Assembly (NCBI GenBank): GCA_021432605.1
Contig: MU271146.1
Coordinates: 682,001-746,000 of the forward strand
DNA length: 64,000 nucleotides
DNA from: Coniochaeta sp. PMI_546
Lineage: Eukaryota > Ascomycota > Sordariomycetes > Coniochaetales > Coniochaetaceae
Direction of reading: 5' to 3'
A model generated the notes under the pieces. That model made no database searches. It was not told the DNA's origin and worked only from the letters and a program-made list of their open reading frames with translations. Made by a program: the position numbers and the translations under genes. Position 1 is the first letter of the stretch. Each line of letters starts with the position of its first letter. Shown piece after piece: positions 29,955 through 40,884 of this stretch.

Positions 29955-30662
29955 ATGGCCTCTACAAACACCACAGCGGATGCGGAAATCGCTCCCAAGA
30001 CCACCTACATACGCCGCCCCTACAAAGGCTCTTGCCACTGCGGCTTCATAAAGTATATCGCCTTCATCTCCCTGCCGCTCGACCGCACCTCTGCCCCTGC
30101 GCCCGGCGAGGCGCCGCCTCTGCCACAGACCTTCGTTTACCGGTGCAACTGCACGACTTGCCAAAAGACCGGCTTCTTTCACGTGCGGCTCCCTTCCGCA
30201 CCAGATGACTTTGCACTTCTGAGTCCCCTCGACCCAATGACGGAGCTCGCGGACTACACCTGTTTCGGCCATAAACTTCACTGGCTGTTTTGCCGGACGT
30301 GTGGTGTTAGGTGCTTCAGCTTCGCGGGCAAGGGTGAGTTGGTGGAACTCGATATGGAGAAAGATCTGGGGGGAAAGGAGTTTGTGGAAGGAATTGAAGG
30401 GTTGCAGAAGGGGAAGAACGAGGGAGAGGTGACGGTGTGGAGGCCAAAGAAGGAAGGATGGTTTGAGAGAGGATTTCCTCTGGAGCTGCGTAGTTACTTC
30501 AGCTTGAACGCCTATACACTCGAGGCAGGCCAAGAGAAGCTCGATTTGCGGGAGTGGACCGAGGAGAAGAAAGTGATGTACCTGGATTGCCTGGAGCCAT
30601 TCGGGGAGGGAACGGGCAAAGTGAGGACATATGAGAGGCCACATTATGGCGGTGCATACTGA
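29955..30662 (+). CDS. GFA/CENP-V-fold zinc protein, 235 aa
   Basis: The first ATG of the frame is at 29955 (the open frame extends upstream without ATG). Zinc-site cysteines: GSCHCGFIKY near residue 26, CNCTTCQKTGFF near residue 63, CRTCGVRCFSFAG near residue 110. The longer C-terminal half (about 100 residues after the fold) is charged and not recognised; fungal two-part GFA proteins of this size are common. No signal peptide. Low similarity to the 137-residue member at 3143-3556 argues against a recent duplication. Reaction unknown. Confidence 0.85.
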   Translation: MASTNTTADAEIAPKTTYIRRPYKGSCHCGFIKYIAFISLPLDRTSAPAPGEAPPLPQTFVYRCNCTTCQKTGFFHVRLPSAPDDFALLSPLDPMTELADYTCFGHKLHWLFCRTCGVRCFSFAGKGELVELDMEKDLGGKEFVEGIEGLQKGKNEGEVTVWRPKKEGWFERGFPLELRSYFSLNAYTLEAGQEKLDLREWTEEKKVMYLDCLEPFGEGTGKVRTYERPHYGGAY

Positions 30663-30980
30663 GGAGTTTACGCTCAATTTGCGTCAGTCACGAAGAAACA
30701 GGAAAGAAGAGAGAGAGAGTAAAGTGGCCCTTCTAGTCATCGATAAGTGCCACGCTCCCCGAGAGTCATGGAGTCAACTATGATCACATTGCGAGCATTC
30801 AGTCTGCAGTATTAAGCCTCTATCTCTCGACTACATGTGTTAAAATCTCTTGCTGTCATGTAGAAAGTGAACTCTCGATCCATCAGAATCAGAGATAAAT
30901 CATGACGACTCGGCAAAGCGACAATGTGGACGCATGTCCTTTCCCTCACAATTATGTCTGCAACTTGCATCACTGCATCA
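30663..30980. other. Convergent spacer
   Basis: 3' ends of the GFA and GNAT genes. A short GA-rich run at about 30704-30720 and nothing else. Confidence 0.45.
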
Positions 30981-31589
30981 CTACCTCTTGTGCTCCAGCA
31001 CCATAAACTCCTGAGTGTAATTAATCTCAGGGAACTCCGTGGTACACAGCGTCTTGAACCCGAGCTTCTCATACAATCTCCGCCCTTCCGGCGTCGAATC
31101 GAGGTAGCAGTCCCATCCGTCCTCCGCTGCCCTGTCTACGCCCCACTGAACAAGTCTAGCTCCGAGTCCTTTCCGCTGGTAAGCCTTCTTCGTGGCGATG
31201 AGCTCCAAGTTCCAATGCTCGCGTCCGCCCATGATCTCGCCGTGCTTCGCGTGCAATTCGCCGAAGAACCGTCTGCCCAAGTCCTGGTCGCCGTTCGAGG
31301 GCCAGTTGTCGGGCAGAGGCTCTTGAGGTTTGGTGGAGGCTTGTATCCTGTTCCATTTTGCGAAGGCTGCCATGGTCGGAGGGGTGGTTGAGACGTCTTC
31401 TATGACGATGAAATGGGCGGCTGGATCCTTGATCTCGTCTGACAGGGAGGCATACCACCAGTCCCAGGCTATCTTGGTACCGAGCGGGAAGACCCTTTGC
31501 GTTACGGCATGGGTGGAGAATCCGTCGAAGAATGTGTCGACATAATCTTTGACGTCTTCTGGTTTGCCAGGGCGTAACTTGAGTTCCAT
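30981..31589 (-). CDS. GNAT-family N-acetyltransferase, 202 aa
   Basis: Single exon, ATG at 31589. The acetyl-CoA-binding motif A reads LELIATKKAYQRKGLGARLV (Q-x-x-G-x-G/A type), followed by a helix, then YLDSTPEGRRLYEKLGFKT, the usual GNAT end with a strand-helix carrying Y-E-K-L-G-F. The N-terminus LRPGKPEDVKDYVDTFFDGF is the typical first strand and helix. Cytosolic; substrate unknown (small-molecule amine is most common in this fungal subgroup). A TATA-like ATAAATA lies about 100 bases upstream on the minus strand. Confidence 0.88.
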   Translation of the reverse strand: MELKLRPGKPEDVKDYVDTFFDGFSTHAVTQRVFPLGTKIAWDWWYASLSDEIKDPAAHFIVIEDVSTTPPTMAAFAKWNRIQASTKPQEPLPDNWPSNGDQDLGRRFFGELHAKHGEIMGGREHWNLELIATKKAYQRKGLGARLVQWGVDRAAEDGWDCYLDSTPEGRRLYEKLGFKTLCTTEFPEINYTQEFMVLEHKR

Positions 31590-32184
31590 CTTGGGAAAGG
31601 TGGGCTGTTGTCTTGTGCGTGTGGTTGGACGGTCTGACTTGGGTGAGAACCTTGGTAGCGATAGCCGAGACTAAAGGCCTAGACAACGGGTATTTATGCG
31701 CTGGAGAAATGCATATTATCTTGGGCACGCTAAGCACAAGCTCTGTGAAATGTGGAGCTGCGATCCGGTGGTGACTCTTCTCGCCGAAAAAAGTCCACAA
31801 CAGAGTTGCAATTGATGCCGGACGAGTCAAGAGAGACGAGAAATGAACGTATATCAAGCCTACCTACCTTACCTGGTGCCTTCGTATGTCTGCTGGGATG
31901 GGCGTATTGAGTGAAAGAGTCCGAGCCTCTCAGTACCTAGTAGCAGTAGCTCACACACGTCGATCTGAGAGTGGTTCGGCAAGTCGGGTCACAGGAAGGA
32001 ACGACCGCCGGGAATAGAATTGCGCTCAAATTCGGGACAAAAAATGGGGCAGGTGCCGATTACCAAGCACTTCCTCGCAATCACCTCTACACGCTAGACT
32101 ACCTGGTACCTTAGATATCCTATCTTAGCGTCTACAGTCGCGCTCATACCAATCTCATATGTGCCATAGGACTTTATAGTCAAG
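31590..32184. other. Divergent promoter region
   Basis: Shared 5' region of the GNAT gene and the Zn2Cys6 gene. No other feature seen. Confidence 0.45.
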
Positions 32185-34128
32185 ATGGCAAGCAGCAGAA
32201 AGCGCAGCGACGGCTGCTGGACATGTCGCATCCGGCGAAAGCGATGCGACGAAGCCCAGCCCGTATGCCGCGTCTGCAAGACCTTGCATATCGACTGCGT
32301 CTACAGCGAGCACAAGCCGGATTGGATGGATGGTGGCCGGAGACAGAAGGAGCGTATGGAGATGATCAAGACACAGGTCAAAGAGAACGCGTCGCTTCGG
32401 CGCGAGAGACAAGTCCTGCAGTCGATGGACGAGCCCTTCATCGTCACATCCGACAGCGACTTCAAATCGTCAAGTCAACGTGCTATCGAAACGACTGCAC
32501 ACCTCGCCACAGACGCATCAGTAACCGGAAATTTCGGCCCATGTAAAGACCAAGACAACCCAATGACGTTACTCGAGTCTTGTCTGGCACGCCCAACTTG
32601 GCTGGACTCCGCGACATCGCAAGCGCAGACGAGCTCTGCAGACACGGCGTCCACGTCACCCTTAAGCACTCTGGTCGGTACAGGTCCGAGCCAAGGCCAG
32701 AGACTTGGTTCGGCAACACTCGAGGCGCTATCATTTCCACCGAGCGACCACGAGCTGTCTGATCTCAATCTCGGAAGAGAAAGCGAGACTGAGTTCCTCA
32801 TGATGTGGCTAGACTACGTCTTCCCCTTCCTCTTCCCCTTCTATCGACCTCCGATATTGGAGTCCGGCCGCCACTGGATGCTGAACCTGCTGCGTACAAA
32901 TCAAGTAGCCTTTCACACCGCTGTGAGCCTCGGTTCCTACTTCTTTACCATCGCGCTGGGAGACACGATGAAGCCCGAGGATCGCCGGTCATGCCGGTCA
33001 CTGCTCTGGGGCCAGCTAGCAAGGCAGACTAGCTTGGCTCTGCAGAGAATCCAGGAAGACATGCAAACTATCACCCGCCTAGGATGCGGCGACAACTTGC
33101 TTGAGGCTGCTAGGGTGGTTGGCAGCATCATCCTGCAAATCGTAGTCGAAGTGACCATCAAGAGGTCTGCAGATTGGAGTGTCCATCTCAACGCAACCAT
33201 TGCTCTTTTCAAGGATATCTTCGAGACCCACGGCATGCCTTCTGGCTACCCAGATCTGGTCCACGTGCTGAATCAGATGCCTGACCCGCCGTTGGCCATG
33301 ATTGGCGATAAGCCTCTTCCACAGACGGCCGACCGCTCTGCTTTCACTTTCTTCACCGCCGTCCTGATCCACGTAGACATCCTGGCCAGCACGTCACTGA
33401 ACCAACCGCCCCAACTCGCTTCTTACCACAACTACCTCCTTACTAATGACACCGTCAAGGCACCTATCCGTCTCGAGTCCATCTACGGATGCCAGAACTT
33501 CGTTTTCCTCGCCCTTAAGGACATATCCACCCTCAGCGCCTGGAAGAAAGCATCCAAAGCGGCAGGCGATCTGTCAGTATTCGATCTGGTCCAACGCGCG
33601 GGTGCCATATCCGCCGACCTAGAAGCAGGCCTCGCCGACCTAGACGCTGGCTCAGCAACGTTCGATCCTCTGGTTGCTGTGTCCCCCGCGGGGCTTTTCA
33701 AGGGATACTACCGTCGCCTCGAGAACCGCAAGCAGGACCACAGGGACATCGACACCGCAACGCGCATCTGGGCCCTGGCGGCTAAGATATATCTCGCCGT
33801 GGTGGTGTCTGGCTGGCAGCCGGCCAACGGCGCAATCAGGGCCGATGTCGCCAGGGCGTTGGAGCTGCTGAGGGAGGTGGAAGAGCCGGGAAAGATCCGC
33901 TCGTTTGCGTGGCCTCTCTGCGTGGTGGGCTGCATGGCTGAGGTTGGTCAGGAGGACGAGATTCGTGGACTGGCGGCGAAGATGGGGGACTTGAAGGACT
34001 TTGGCACCATTGGGCAGGTGGTTCGTATTATGGAGACTGTTTGGAGTGCTAGAGGGAGCGTTGATCGGGATTCCTGGGATGTTGCAGCTTGTTTGAACGT
34101 CCTCGGCGCGCCTGCGCTGTTGATCTGA
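32185..34128 (+). CDS. Zn(II)2Cys6 transcription factor, 647 aa
   Basis: Single exon with ATG at 32185. The DNA-binding cluster is at the extreme N-terminus: CWTCRIRRKRCDEAQPVCRV then CKTLHIDC, i.e. C-x2-C-x6-C-x6-C-x2-C-x6-C. A basic linker and a short coiled region (MEMIKTQVKENASLRRERQ) follow. From about residue 205 the sequence (EFLMMWLDYVFPFLFPFYRP) matches the fungal-specific Fungal_trans_2 domain, which fills the rest of the protein. It is a nuclear regulator. Its targets are unknown; the neighbouring secreted FAD oxidase at 35301 is a reasonable candidate by position only. Confidence 0.92.
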   Translation: MASSRKRSDGCWTCRIRRKRCDEAQPVCRVCKTLHIDCVYSEHKPDWMDGGRRQKERMEMIKTQVKENASLRRERQVLQSMDEPFIVTSDSDFKSSSQRAIETTAHLATDASVTGNFGPCKDQDNPMTLLESCLARPTWLDSATSQAQTSSADTASTSPLSTLVGTGPSQGQRLGSATLEALSFPPSDHELSDLNLGRESETEFLMMWLDYVFPFLFPFYRPPILESGRHWMLNLLRTNQVAFHTAVSLGSYFFTIALGDTMKPEDRRSCRSLLWGQLARQTSLALQRIQEDMQTITRLGCGDNLLEAARVVGSIILQIVVEVTIKRSADWSVHLNATIALFKDIFETHGMPSGYPDLVHVLNQMPDPPLAMIGDKPLPQTADRSAFTFFTAVLIHVDILASTSLNQPPQLASYHNYLLTNDTVKAPIRLESIYGCQNFVFLALKDISTLSAWKKASKAAGDLSVFDLVQRAGAISADLEAGLADLDAGSATFDPLVAVSPAGLFKGYYRRLENRKQDHRDIDTATRIWALAAKIYLAVVVSGWQPANGAIRADVARALELLREVEEPGKIRSFAWPLCVVGCMAEVGQEDEIRGLAAKMGDLKDFGTIGQVVRIMETVWSARGSVDRDSWDVAACLNVLGAPALLI

Positions 34129-35300
34129 GCGGTTAACGGAGACGCCGCCGGAGCAGGCTCTCACTCAGCGATGCAACTGTCAAGCACACCCATGGTTTTC
34201 TCGGAGGGTACCCCCTATGGATAGGACAATGACGACGAGCTTCTCCTTAGCAAGGTTTTCTACAACCTGTCGCCATCCTCAAAATTTGTGCCTTAATAAG
34301 CTGACCTCACGGATGAACTACAAGCTGGGAAGTTGTCGTAAGACACTTTCACTGGGTTGGATGAAGAATAAAGGTTTGAAAAGAACAGCATATCACTACT
34401 GGACAGGCGGAATAATCTCACAGACCTCAATCTGCCCAATTCCCGACATTGCCAGCGAAGACCACAGTTCATGCACAAGGCAATGGGATTTTGGGGAACC
34501 GTGAGGGCTCAGACTTCAAGCATTTCGTCAAGCCTTGCACCTGTCAATCATTCGCCGTTGTTTAGCAGGCGTTGGAAGCCCGGCGTTTCGTCGAGCCGTC
34601 TGAGCACGAGCTACTCGAAACTTAGGCCACAGAACAGATTAGCGTCAACAGGACCACGCTGTCCGTGATGGCATGGTCTGGGAGACGCCGGTGTCCAGTA
34701 CTATGGTTGGAAACTTGAGAGGCCGAAGGACCGCTTGAGATGTCGTCGCGAATCATAAATCGAACCCTTCAAATACAAAGGTTCAGGAACAAACATTGTT
34801 CCATGCTTACATGAGCTGGGGCCGTTCATCACAAGTCTTTTTTCCAAAGGGTTTGTTAGCCGTGAGCGGTAAACGAGTACACAGTTATGGGATCGAAGCC
34901 CGACAACTTTTTGTTCCGCCGCTTCGATGTCAATGGTCACACAAGACCCTGTCTCTTCCCGCGAAATGGAGGCTCATCCATAATAACCGCCAGCCGATTA
35001 CCCAAGCGGAATATACTATAACAAGGATTTTATATCAATATCCCCATTTGCTTCTATTCGCCAATGTCAGGACCTGCGTCGTCACGATATTACATGACCA
35101 GTCTGACCGGTACGCCCTTGATCTGTCATTGCATCATCGCTTCAGGCTGAGCACATTGCTCGGTTTGAGGGAACCCTCTGAGCATGGTCGCTCAGCGGGA
35201 GCATATCATCTGCTTGAAATGCAGAAAGATACGATGTTGTGCTGGAAAACCTCACTTTTCCATTGCTATTCGAGTCTTTGTTACAACTCCTTAGCCCACA
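34129..35300. other. Intergenic, no supported gene
   Basis: 1.2 kb between the regulator and the FAD oxidase gene. Only short frames without motifs. Confidence 0.5.
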
Positions 35301-37274
35301 ATGGCAGGCCTATCGCTACCGGTCATAGGAGCTATCTTTTCACTCTTCGGCTCTGCATTTGGCGGTGATGTCTCGCCGCTCGTTGCTCGAACTTGGAACG
35401 GGACCAGCTACGCATGCAAAACATACTACGATGATCCCGTCTGGCAAGACGCGAGAAAATGGAAGGCGTTAAACTCGAGTGTTGACGGAAATCTCCTTGT
35501 TGACATTCCACCGGGGGCCGTCTGCCACAACACATTCCAGGGGCCTTTGGGAAACATCAGCACCTATGACGCCGCCAAGTGCGCGAATGTGACGGCCTCC
35601 TTTGCGGACGAGCAATGGACGTAAGTTTATTTTTGTTCACCCTGTGAAACCGATGTCATTAGGGGCTAATCGACAACCTTTCAGCGTCGAACAACCAGCA
35701 GCGGCACTGTGGACATACTTTTCCGGTGACGCCTGCCGGCCGACCACTGATCCAACTGAGCCATGTACGCTCGGCAACTACCCAGTTTATGTGGTCATGG
35801 CGAAGAAAGCAAGTCATATCAGAGCCGGGATTCTGTTCGCGAAGCAATTTGGCATGCGACTGATCATCCGGAACACTGGGCATGACTTCATCGGCCGCAG
35901 CACCGGCTGGGGAAGTCTAGTTATCAACACCCACGATTTCCAGGATGTCACTTTTGTCGAGTCTTGGCGTGGTCCAGGAGACTACCATGGAAGAGCCGTC
36001 ACTATAGGCGCGGGTGTCCAAGCTCGTGATCTGCTTAGAAAAGCTCATGCGCAGAATCCGCCATTGACCGTCGTTGTGGGGGAATGCCCGGTAAGTTGTC
36101 CGAGCTACTAGGTGGTAATCACGCCGACTAACAATCTTCGACACAGACCGTCGGCGTTGCTGGCGGCCTCACTGGAGGCGGAGGACACGGGCCGCTCACT
36201 ACCCTGAAAGGGTGGACTGTCGACAACGTTCTCGAGTTCACCGTCCTGACAGCCGATGGCGAGTATCTTACCGTCAACTCGGAAGAAAACTCGGATTTAT
36301 TCTGGGCTCTCCGAGGCGGTGGACCGGGCACCTACGCTGTTGTCCTCAGCGCAACCTACAAGACGCACGTTGACCTGCCTAGTTCGGGCGTTATCCTGAA
36401 CATCAACAGTACGCACACGAACGACAGCACGCTCTTTTGGAAGGGTGTCACCGCCTTCCACAAGTACAGCAACCACTTTGTCGACAATGGATTGTACGTG
36501 TACTACGTCATCGGCATGTTCGGCATGCATCTCAACGTCCAGCCCTTCGTAGCCTTTGGCAAGAACTCGACTGAGCTGGCTGCCATTGTTCAACCGCTAT
36601 ACAACGACCTTCATACCCTCGGGTTGAAGTACGACGCCGTAATCAAGGACTACACGACGTTCTTCGATCTGTATATCGATATGTTTGACGATGAACAGGC
36701 TGGAAACAGTGCTCTGGCAGGTGGTTGGATGTTCCCGCACGAAGATATCGCAAACAACAACGACGCTATCGTGGCCGGCCTCCGTAATGTATTTGAGAGC
36801 GGAGGTTTCATGATTGGGCACATGTGGAATGCCGGATCTGGGATCCCCTCGAGCAGATGGAACGACACCAGTACCAACCCGCGCTTCAGGAACGCGAGCG
36901 ACTTTGTCATTACCTCCTTGGCAATTGCGGGCAATGCGCCCGAGGCTGACAAAATCGCTGCGCAGCGCAAGTTGACGTATGGATTTGACGAACCGCTCAG
37001 GAAGGCGTCGCCTAACGGGGCTGCATATGTCAATGAGGTGAGTACTTTGCTGACCCTTGGTCTGTGTTGAAAGCTAATAAGTCAACAGAACGACCCTTTT
37101 CAGCCTAACTGGCAGGAGCACTTTTGGGGCGAGAACTACCAGCGCTTAGCCTCGATTAAGAAGAAATATGATCCGGAGGGAGTGTTCTATGCCGTCTCGA
37201 CACCGGGGACGGAGGATTGGCTGCAGATTGAAAGTGATACAAGGCTTTGCAAGAGGAGCGATAGTCCACTTTAG
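35301..37274 (+). CDS. Secreted BBE-type FAD-linked oxidase, 600 aa
   Basis: Four exons: 35301-35620, 35685-36090, 36147-37037, 37089-37274. The signal peptide is MAGLSLPVIGAIFSLFGSAFG. The FAD-binding (PCMH) domain contains RNTGHDFIGRSTG, whose His is the site for one covalent flavin bond, and VVGECPTVGVAGGLTGGGGH, whose Cys can form the second. LFWALRGGGPGTYAVV is typical of the fold. The C-terminal berberine-bridge domain ends with QPNWQEHFWGENYQRLASIK and KKYDPEGVFYA. Many N-glycosylation sites suit secretion. Family members oxidise sugars, oligosaccharides or secondary metabolites and release hydrogen peroxide. The substrate cannot be told from sequence. The 3' end converges with an NmrA gene 84 bases away. 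Confidence 0.92.
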
Positions 37275-37358
37275 ATGACGAGGGCATTTGTCGACAACGT
37301 TCTTCGCTCTTTGTACACACTAAAATTCCTGATGAAACGGTTCTTCTTACATGTAACT

Positions 37359-38360
37359 CTACACCAGCGGTTCAGGATGCATCTTAAAGTACTCCTCGAG
37401 GGTTGTCAATTTACCCCTTGTATGGTCCCTCGCCCAATCAACCACCTCCTCCGTCTCCGGTCCATAGTACCCGAAATCTTCATAATAATTGAAGAATTCA
37501 ATAAACACATCTGCCACACGTGCGGGCAAACTACTCTTATACTCCTCAACCGGCCCCTGCTCATACACAGTCTTCACCCCAGTGACTTTACTCACGACAG
37601 CAACGATCTCCTCCCAAGTGTACAGCCCCTCGGCAGCACAAAAGGTCTTGCCCTCGTACTTGTCCGGCTCCGCCAGAATCGCTCCAACGAACTTGCCTGT
37701 GTCTGCGACAGCTGCAATGAGGGGGAACTTGGACGTCGGCGAGTTGTGCCGCGACACGATCACCGTGCCGTCTGGCGCGGTGCGTTTCAGCAGGAAGCCA
37801 GGCCTGTGAAAGTTCTCCATGAAGGAGCCTGGGGAGTAAAAGGCTGATTTTACGGGAAGGGTACGGATGTATGCTTCTGCTTTGGCTTTGGCGTCGAAAG
37901 GTGTTACCTTATTCGTTGTGTTAGCAGCCCGGTTTGACAGGAAAGGGGAATATGGGGGAAATGACCATACCTTGGTATACTTCCCGCCCGAGATTTCCTT
38001 GACATGCGGATGCGTACTGAAAATGATGTACTGTACGCCCTGCTCGACAGCAATGTCGGCCGCGGTCTTGGCTTGACCAAATTCGACTTCCACCGCGTCC
38101 GGGCCCCATGCTGAAGCCGTCATGATGAAGACGGTGTGCACTCCGGCCAGGGCTGTCTTGAGGGAAGCGGGGTCTGAGATGTCACCCTGCACGACCTCGG
38201 CGCCCTTTTTCTTCAACTGTTGAGACTTCTCTGAGCTGACATCGCGGGTTATGGCGCGGACTGTGTACTCCTTGGATAGCTCAGGGTCGTTGAGGACGTA
38301 TTCACTGAGGCCACCACCCTGTTTGCCCGTGGCGCCGAAGATGGCGAGGATTTTCGACAT
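37359..38360 (-). CDS. NmrA-like NAD(P)-binding protein, 312 aa
   Basis: Exons 38360-37971 and 37907-37359. The N-terminal KILAIFGATGKQGGGL is the Rossmann GxxGxxG site of NmrA/HSCARG proteins. The conserved sequence SGGKYTK-VTPFDAKAKAEAYIR is restored only if a 63-nt intron (donor GTATGG, branch GCTAAC, acceptor ATAAG) is removed. This intron is a multiple of three and has no stop, so unspliced RNA would still encode a full protein with 21 extra residues. Family members bind NAD(P) and act as redox sensors or in repression of nitrogen genes; the active-site YxxxK of true reductases is not evident. Cytosolic. Confidence 0.88.
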   Translation of the reverse strand: MSKILAIFGATGKQGGGLSEYVLNDPELSKEYTVRAITRDVSSEKSQQLKKKGAEVVQGDISDPASLKTALAGVHTVFIMTASAWGPDAVEVEFGQAKTAADIAVEQGVQYIIFSTHPHVKEISGGKYTKVWSFPPYSPFLSNRAANTTNKVTPFDAKAKAEAYIRTLPVKSAFYSPGSFMENFHRPGFLLKRTAPDGTVIVSRHNSPTSKFPLIAAVADTGKFVGAILAEPDKYEGKTFCAAEGLYTWEEIVAVVSKVTGVKTVYEQGPVEEYKSSLPARVADVFIEFFNYYEDFGYYGPETEEVVDWARDHTRGKLTTLEEYFKMHPEPLV

Positions 38361-39605
38361 TCTGAAGGTTGTTGCTATCGACGCTCAAGACTTGTGTTCT
38401 TGGATATGAAGATTCTGAAGATCAAGATATAAGTGAGGGTTAGGTTCAGATGCCTAGAAGTTAAGACTGCTATAAGAGAAGGCTCAGCCTGAGGTGCTTT
38501 GGTCCTTCTATTAGTTATAGTTGCAGTTTGGCCTCATGGACATCTATATCCGCACTCGGAGCAATGCAAAGTGCCTGGATTATCCGCGGAGGGGAACCTT
38601 ACAAATACAGCATGATATAGGACAGTACGATTTGACATCATTCGATACGATGCTCGAGACGATCAAGTGGCATATGGGCAATCTACACATTCCGAAAGAG
38701 GGTTAGCGAGCGCTCTGTGCCGCCGCATCGCCGCGTGATTTGTCAGCTCCATGGTTAATAAGGCTCTTGTCCAGAACGCCGCAGTGGCAACACAATGTGA
38801 ACACCCGCGGCGTTACCAGCGGACCGTGTCGTTACATGGACCACACTGTCGATAGCCAAGGAGTGTGGTTCGACATTGGACGGAGACCACACCTTTGCAC
38901 CTTTGCAGCTCACGCTGAGTTCTGATAATCCGCCGAGGGTCAAGAGCGGCAACATGACTGCTTATTGCGTCGGCTCATTTATGTGTTTCGAACCTGTCGT
39001 CCCAAAGTCGAGTATTCACAATATGAATTGTGATGCAGTAAATACAACTTATGTGCTGTCATGACTCTCAGAAATGAGCTACTATTCAAATTTGGGGACC
39101 TCATATCCCGACGTCGCTTTCTTATACCTTCGGTTTCGACCTCTACCCTTTTCCTCATCTCAGTTCTACTATCATTGCAATCCTATCGGCTATGAGTATA
39201 CATATACTTTAATCCTTTCATTTCTAGATTATACGCCCTACATCCCTTATCCTCTTTAGATACGACCTTGCTGCATTTGCCGCTCCCCCTTACCATTTGT
39301 TGCAAGATTCAGTCTAGAGAGAGCAAGACGGTTGAGGGGTTGGGGGTAATCGTACGCCATCCCAGTGCTATCCAGTATAGAAGGCTCATTTGCATCGCAA
39401 ATAAAAATGCCTCTTGAGTCTCTTTCGTGGCCAGTTCCCTCTCCCTGAACGGGGTGGTACTCCTATGAATCTTCTACTTGTGCAACTCGTGTGCATGTTG
39501 CCGTCAGCAGTGAAGCACCGCCAACTTTGACTGAAACACCACGAAACACCCAATGCCCCCCCTGTGACAAGTTGGCTGTCCTTCTGAGATACAAATCTGG
39601 ACGCA
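38361..39605. other. Intergenic, no supported gene
   Basis: 1.2 kb. NmrA upstream region (CTTATATC on the minus strand about 70 bases before its ATG). No coding signal recognised. Confidence 0.5.
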
Positions 39606-40884
39606 TCACAGTTCATCTGACGAGCTATTTGAGACATCCTCTCTTGCTAATCTGCCACGACAGTCTGGCCCAAGCATGCAGCGAGCCATGCCCTCTTGCC
39701 GGCGCTTTGCAAGCTCAGCCGCGCCCATGGACGTCGCGAAGAGAAAGTTCTTTGCTTCTTCCTCTGTGATTTCTGTCTTATCCAAGCTACGCAGTGCTGG
39801 CGTCCTCGTCAAGTGAGACAAAGCGTTCTTCACTGCCCGGATAAAACGCGGGTCCGACGCGTACTCGCCGGTTAGCAGAAGGGACTCGGGGGGAACCGTC
39901 CCCGAGAACTCTCGAACCTGCGACTCGACTTGCTTCCAGTATTCTGTCCGCGTCGTTGAGCTCTCGAGACTGGTGACTGAATCCTAGAGCTGTGTTCACG
40001 AATGTCATGTAGCCTGAACTTCTTCTCGCCGTATTCATCCCTCCCGTAGCACCGCTCAGGCTGTGGTTGCTAAAATCAAGTTGAAGAGTCCATGGAGCTG
40101 GAGCAAACTCCTCCTCACGGTAGCACTCGTATGAATTGGTGTAATTCGCACAAAGACCTTGACCATAGCCTGCCAGGGCTGCTGACATGGAATACAGCTC
40201 ACTGAACATAGGATTGCCTTTGTCTTTGACAAGATCTTCCATCCAAATGTAGTCGAAGATGTCGCCCAGCTCAACCCTCGTAAGGCGGACTCTGTCTGGT
40301 GAGCTGATAGCTGCTGATGTGATTGATTTCCCCAGGTACTTCTCCACTTCCTTTCGTAGCTGGTTTGCCATATCGGCTAGGGGGCTGAATCGAGAGTCCG
40401 CGGGACGCAGAAGCAACTTGTTGAGATAGCGTTTCAAGTGGAACCAAAGCAATGCCGGCATCGTCCTGAGGTCTTGCTCATCTACTCCTGGAAGCAACCG
40501 TTCTCCGTTGTGCATCCGCTCACTGGAAGTTGTAGCTAGGTATTGCATTCGTGCGATATATTCCGCAGAGCCCGGGATATAGGCGACCTGCTCGAATGTA
40601 CCGTCATTGTTTCTGATGGATGCCGTCCTGTGTGAGAGTAAGATGTTGCCCCAGCACGACCGAGACGCAGTAGAAAATGGACTGTCTCACCCATACCCGA
40701 TTTCCAGAGCAAACCCCACACCAGGGGCAGTGCGACGCTGCGTCGAAGGGCACTGGCGGCATCTCGGGAGAGGGCAGATGAATATGGGTTTCTCGACGTC
40801 TGGAGCCACATCTTGCGGCGTGTCTTGAGCGCCAACAAAGGCCAGAGCCCCAAGCATTAGACCGATAGAAATTGAAAGACGCAT
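39606..40884 (-). CDS. Secreted unknown protein, possible degenerate Hsp70-like domain, about 377 aa
   Basis: The start at 40884 begins a signal peptide (MRLSISIGLMLGALAFVGAQ). Exon 1 is 40884-40697 and exon 2 starts at 40627 (69-nt intron, donor GTATGG). Exon 2 holds GFALEIG, AALAGYGQGLCANYTNSYEC and DFSNHSLSG, which recall secreted fungal proteins with a worn Hsp70-like nucleotide-binding fold. The last part, EYWKQVESQVREF ... LLLTGEYASDPRF ... FLFATSMGAAELAKRRQEG, is clearly coding but in another frame. A phase-correct intron at 39977-40052 (donor GTGCTA, 76 nt) joins them; its donor is weak and the removed stretch itself looks coding, so a frameshift is the alternative. Exon 3 would be 39976-39606. 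Function unknown. Confidence 0.55.
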
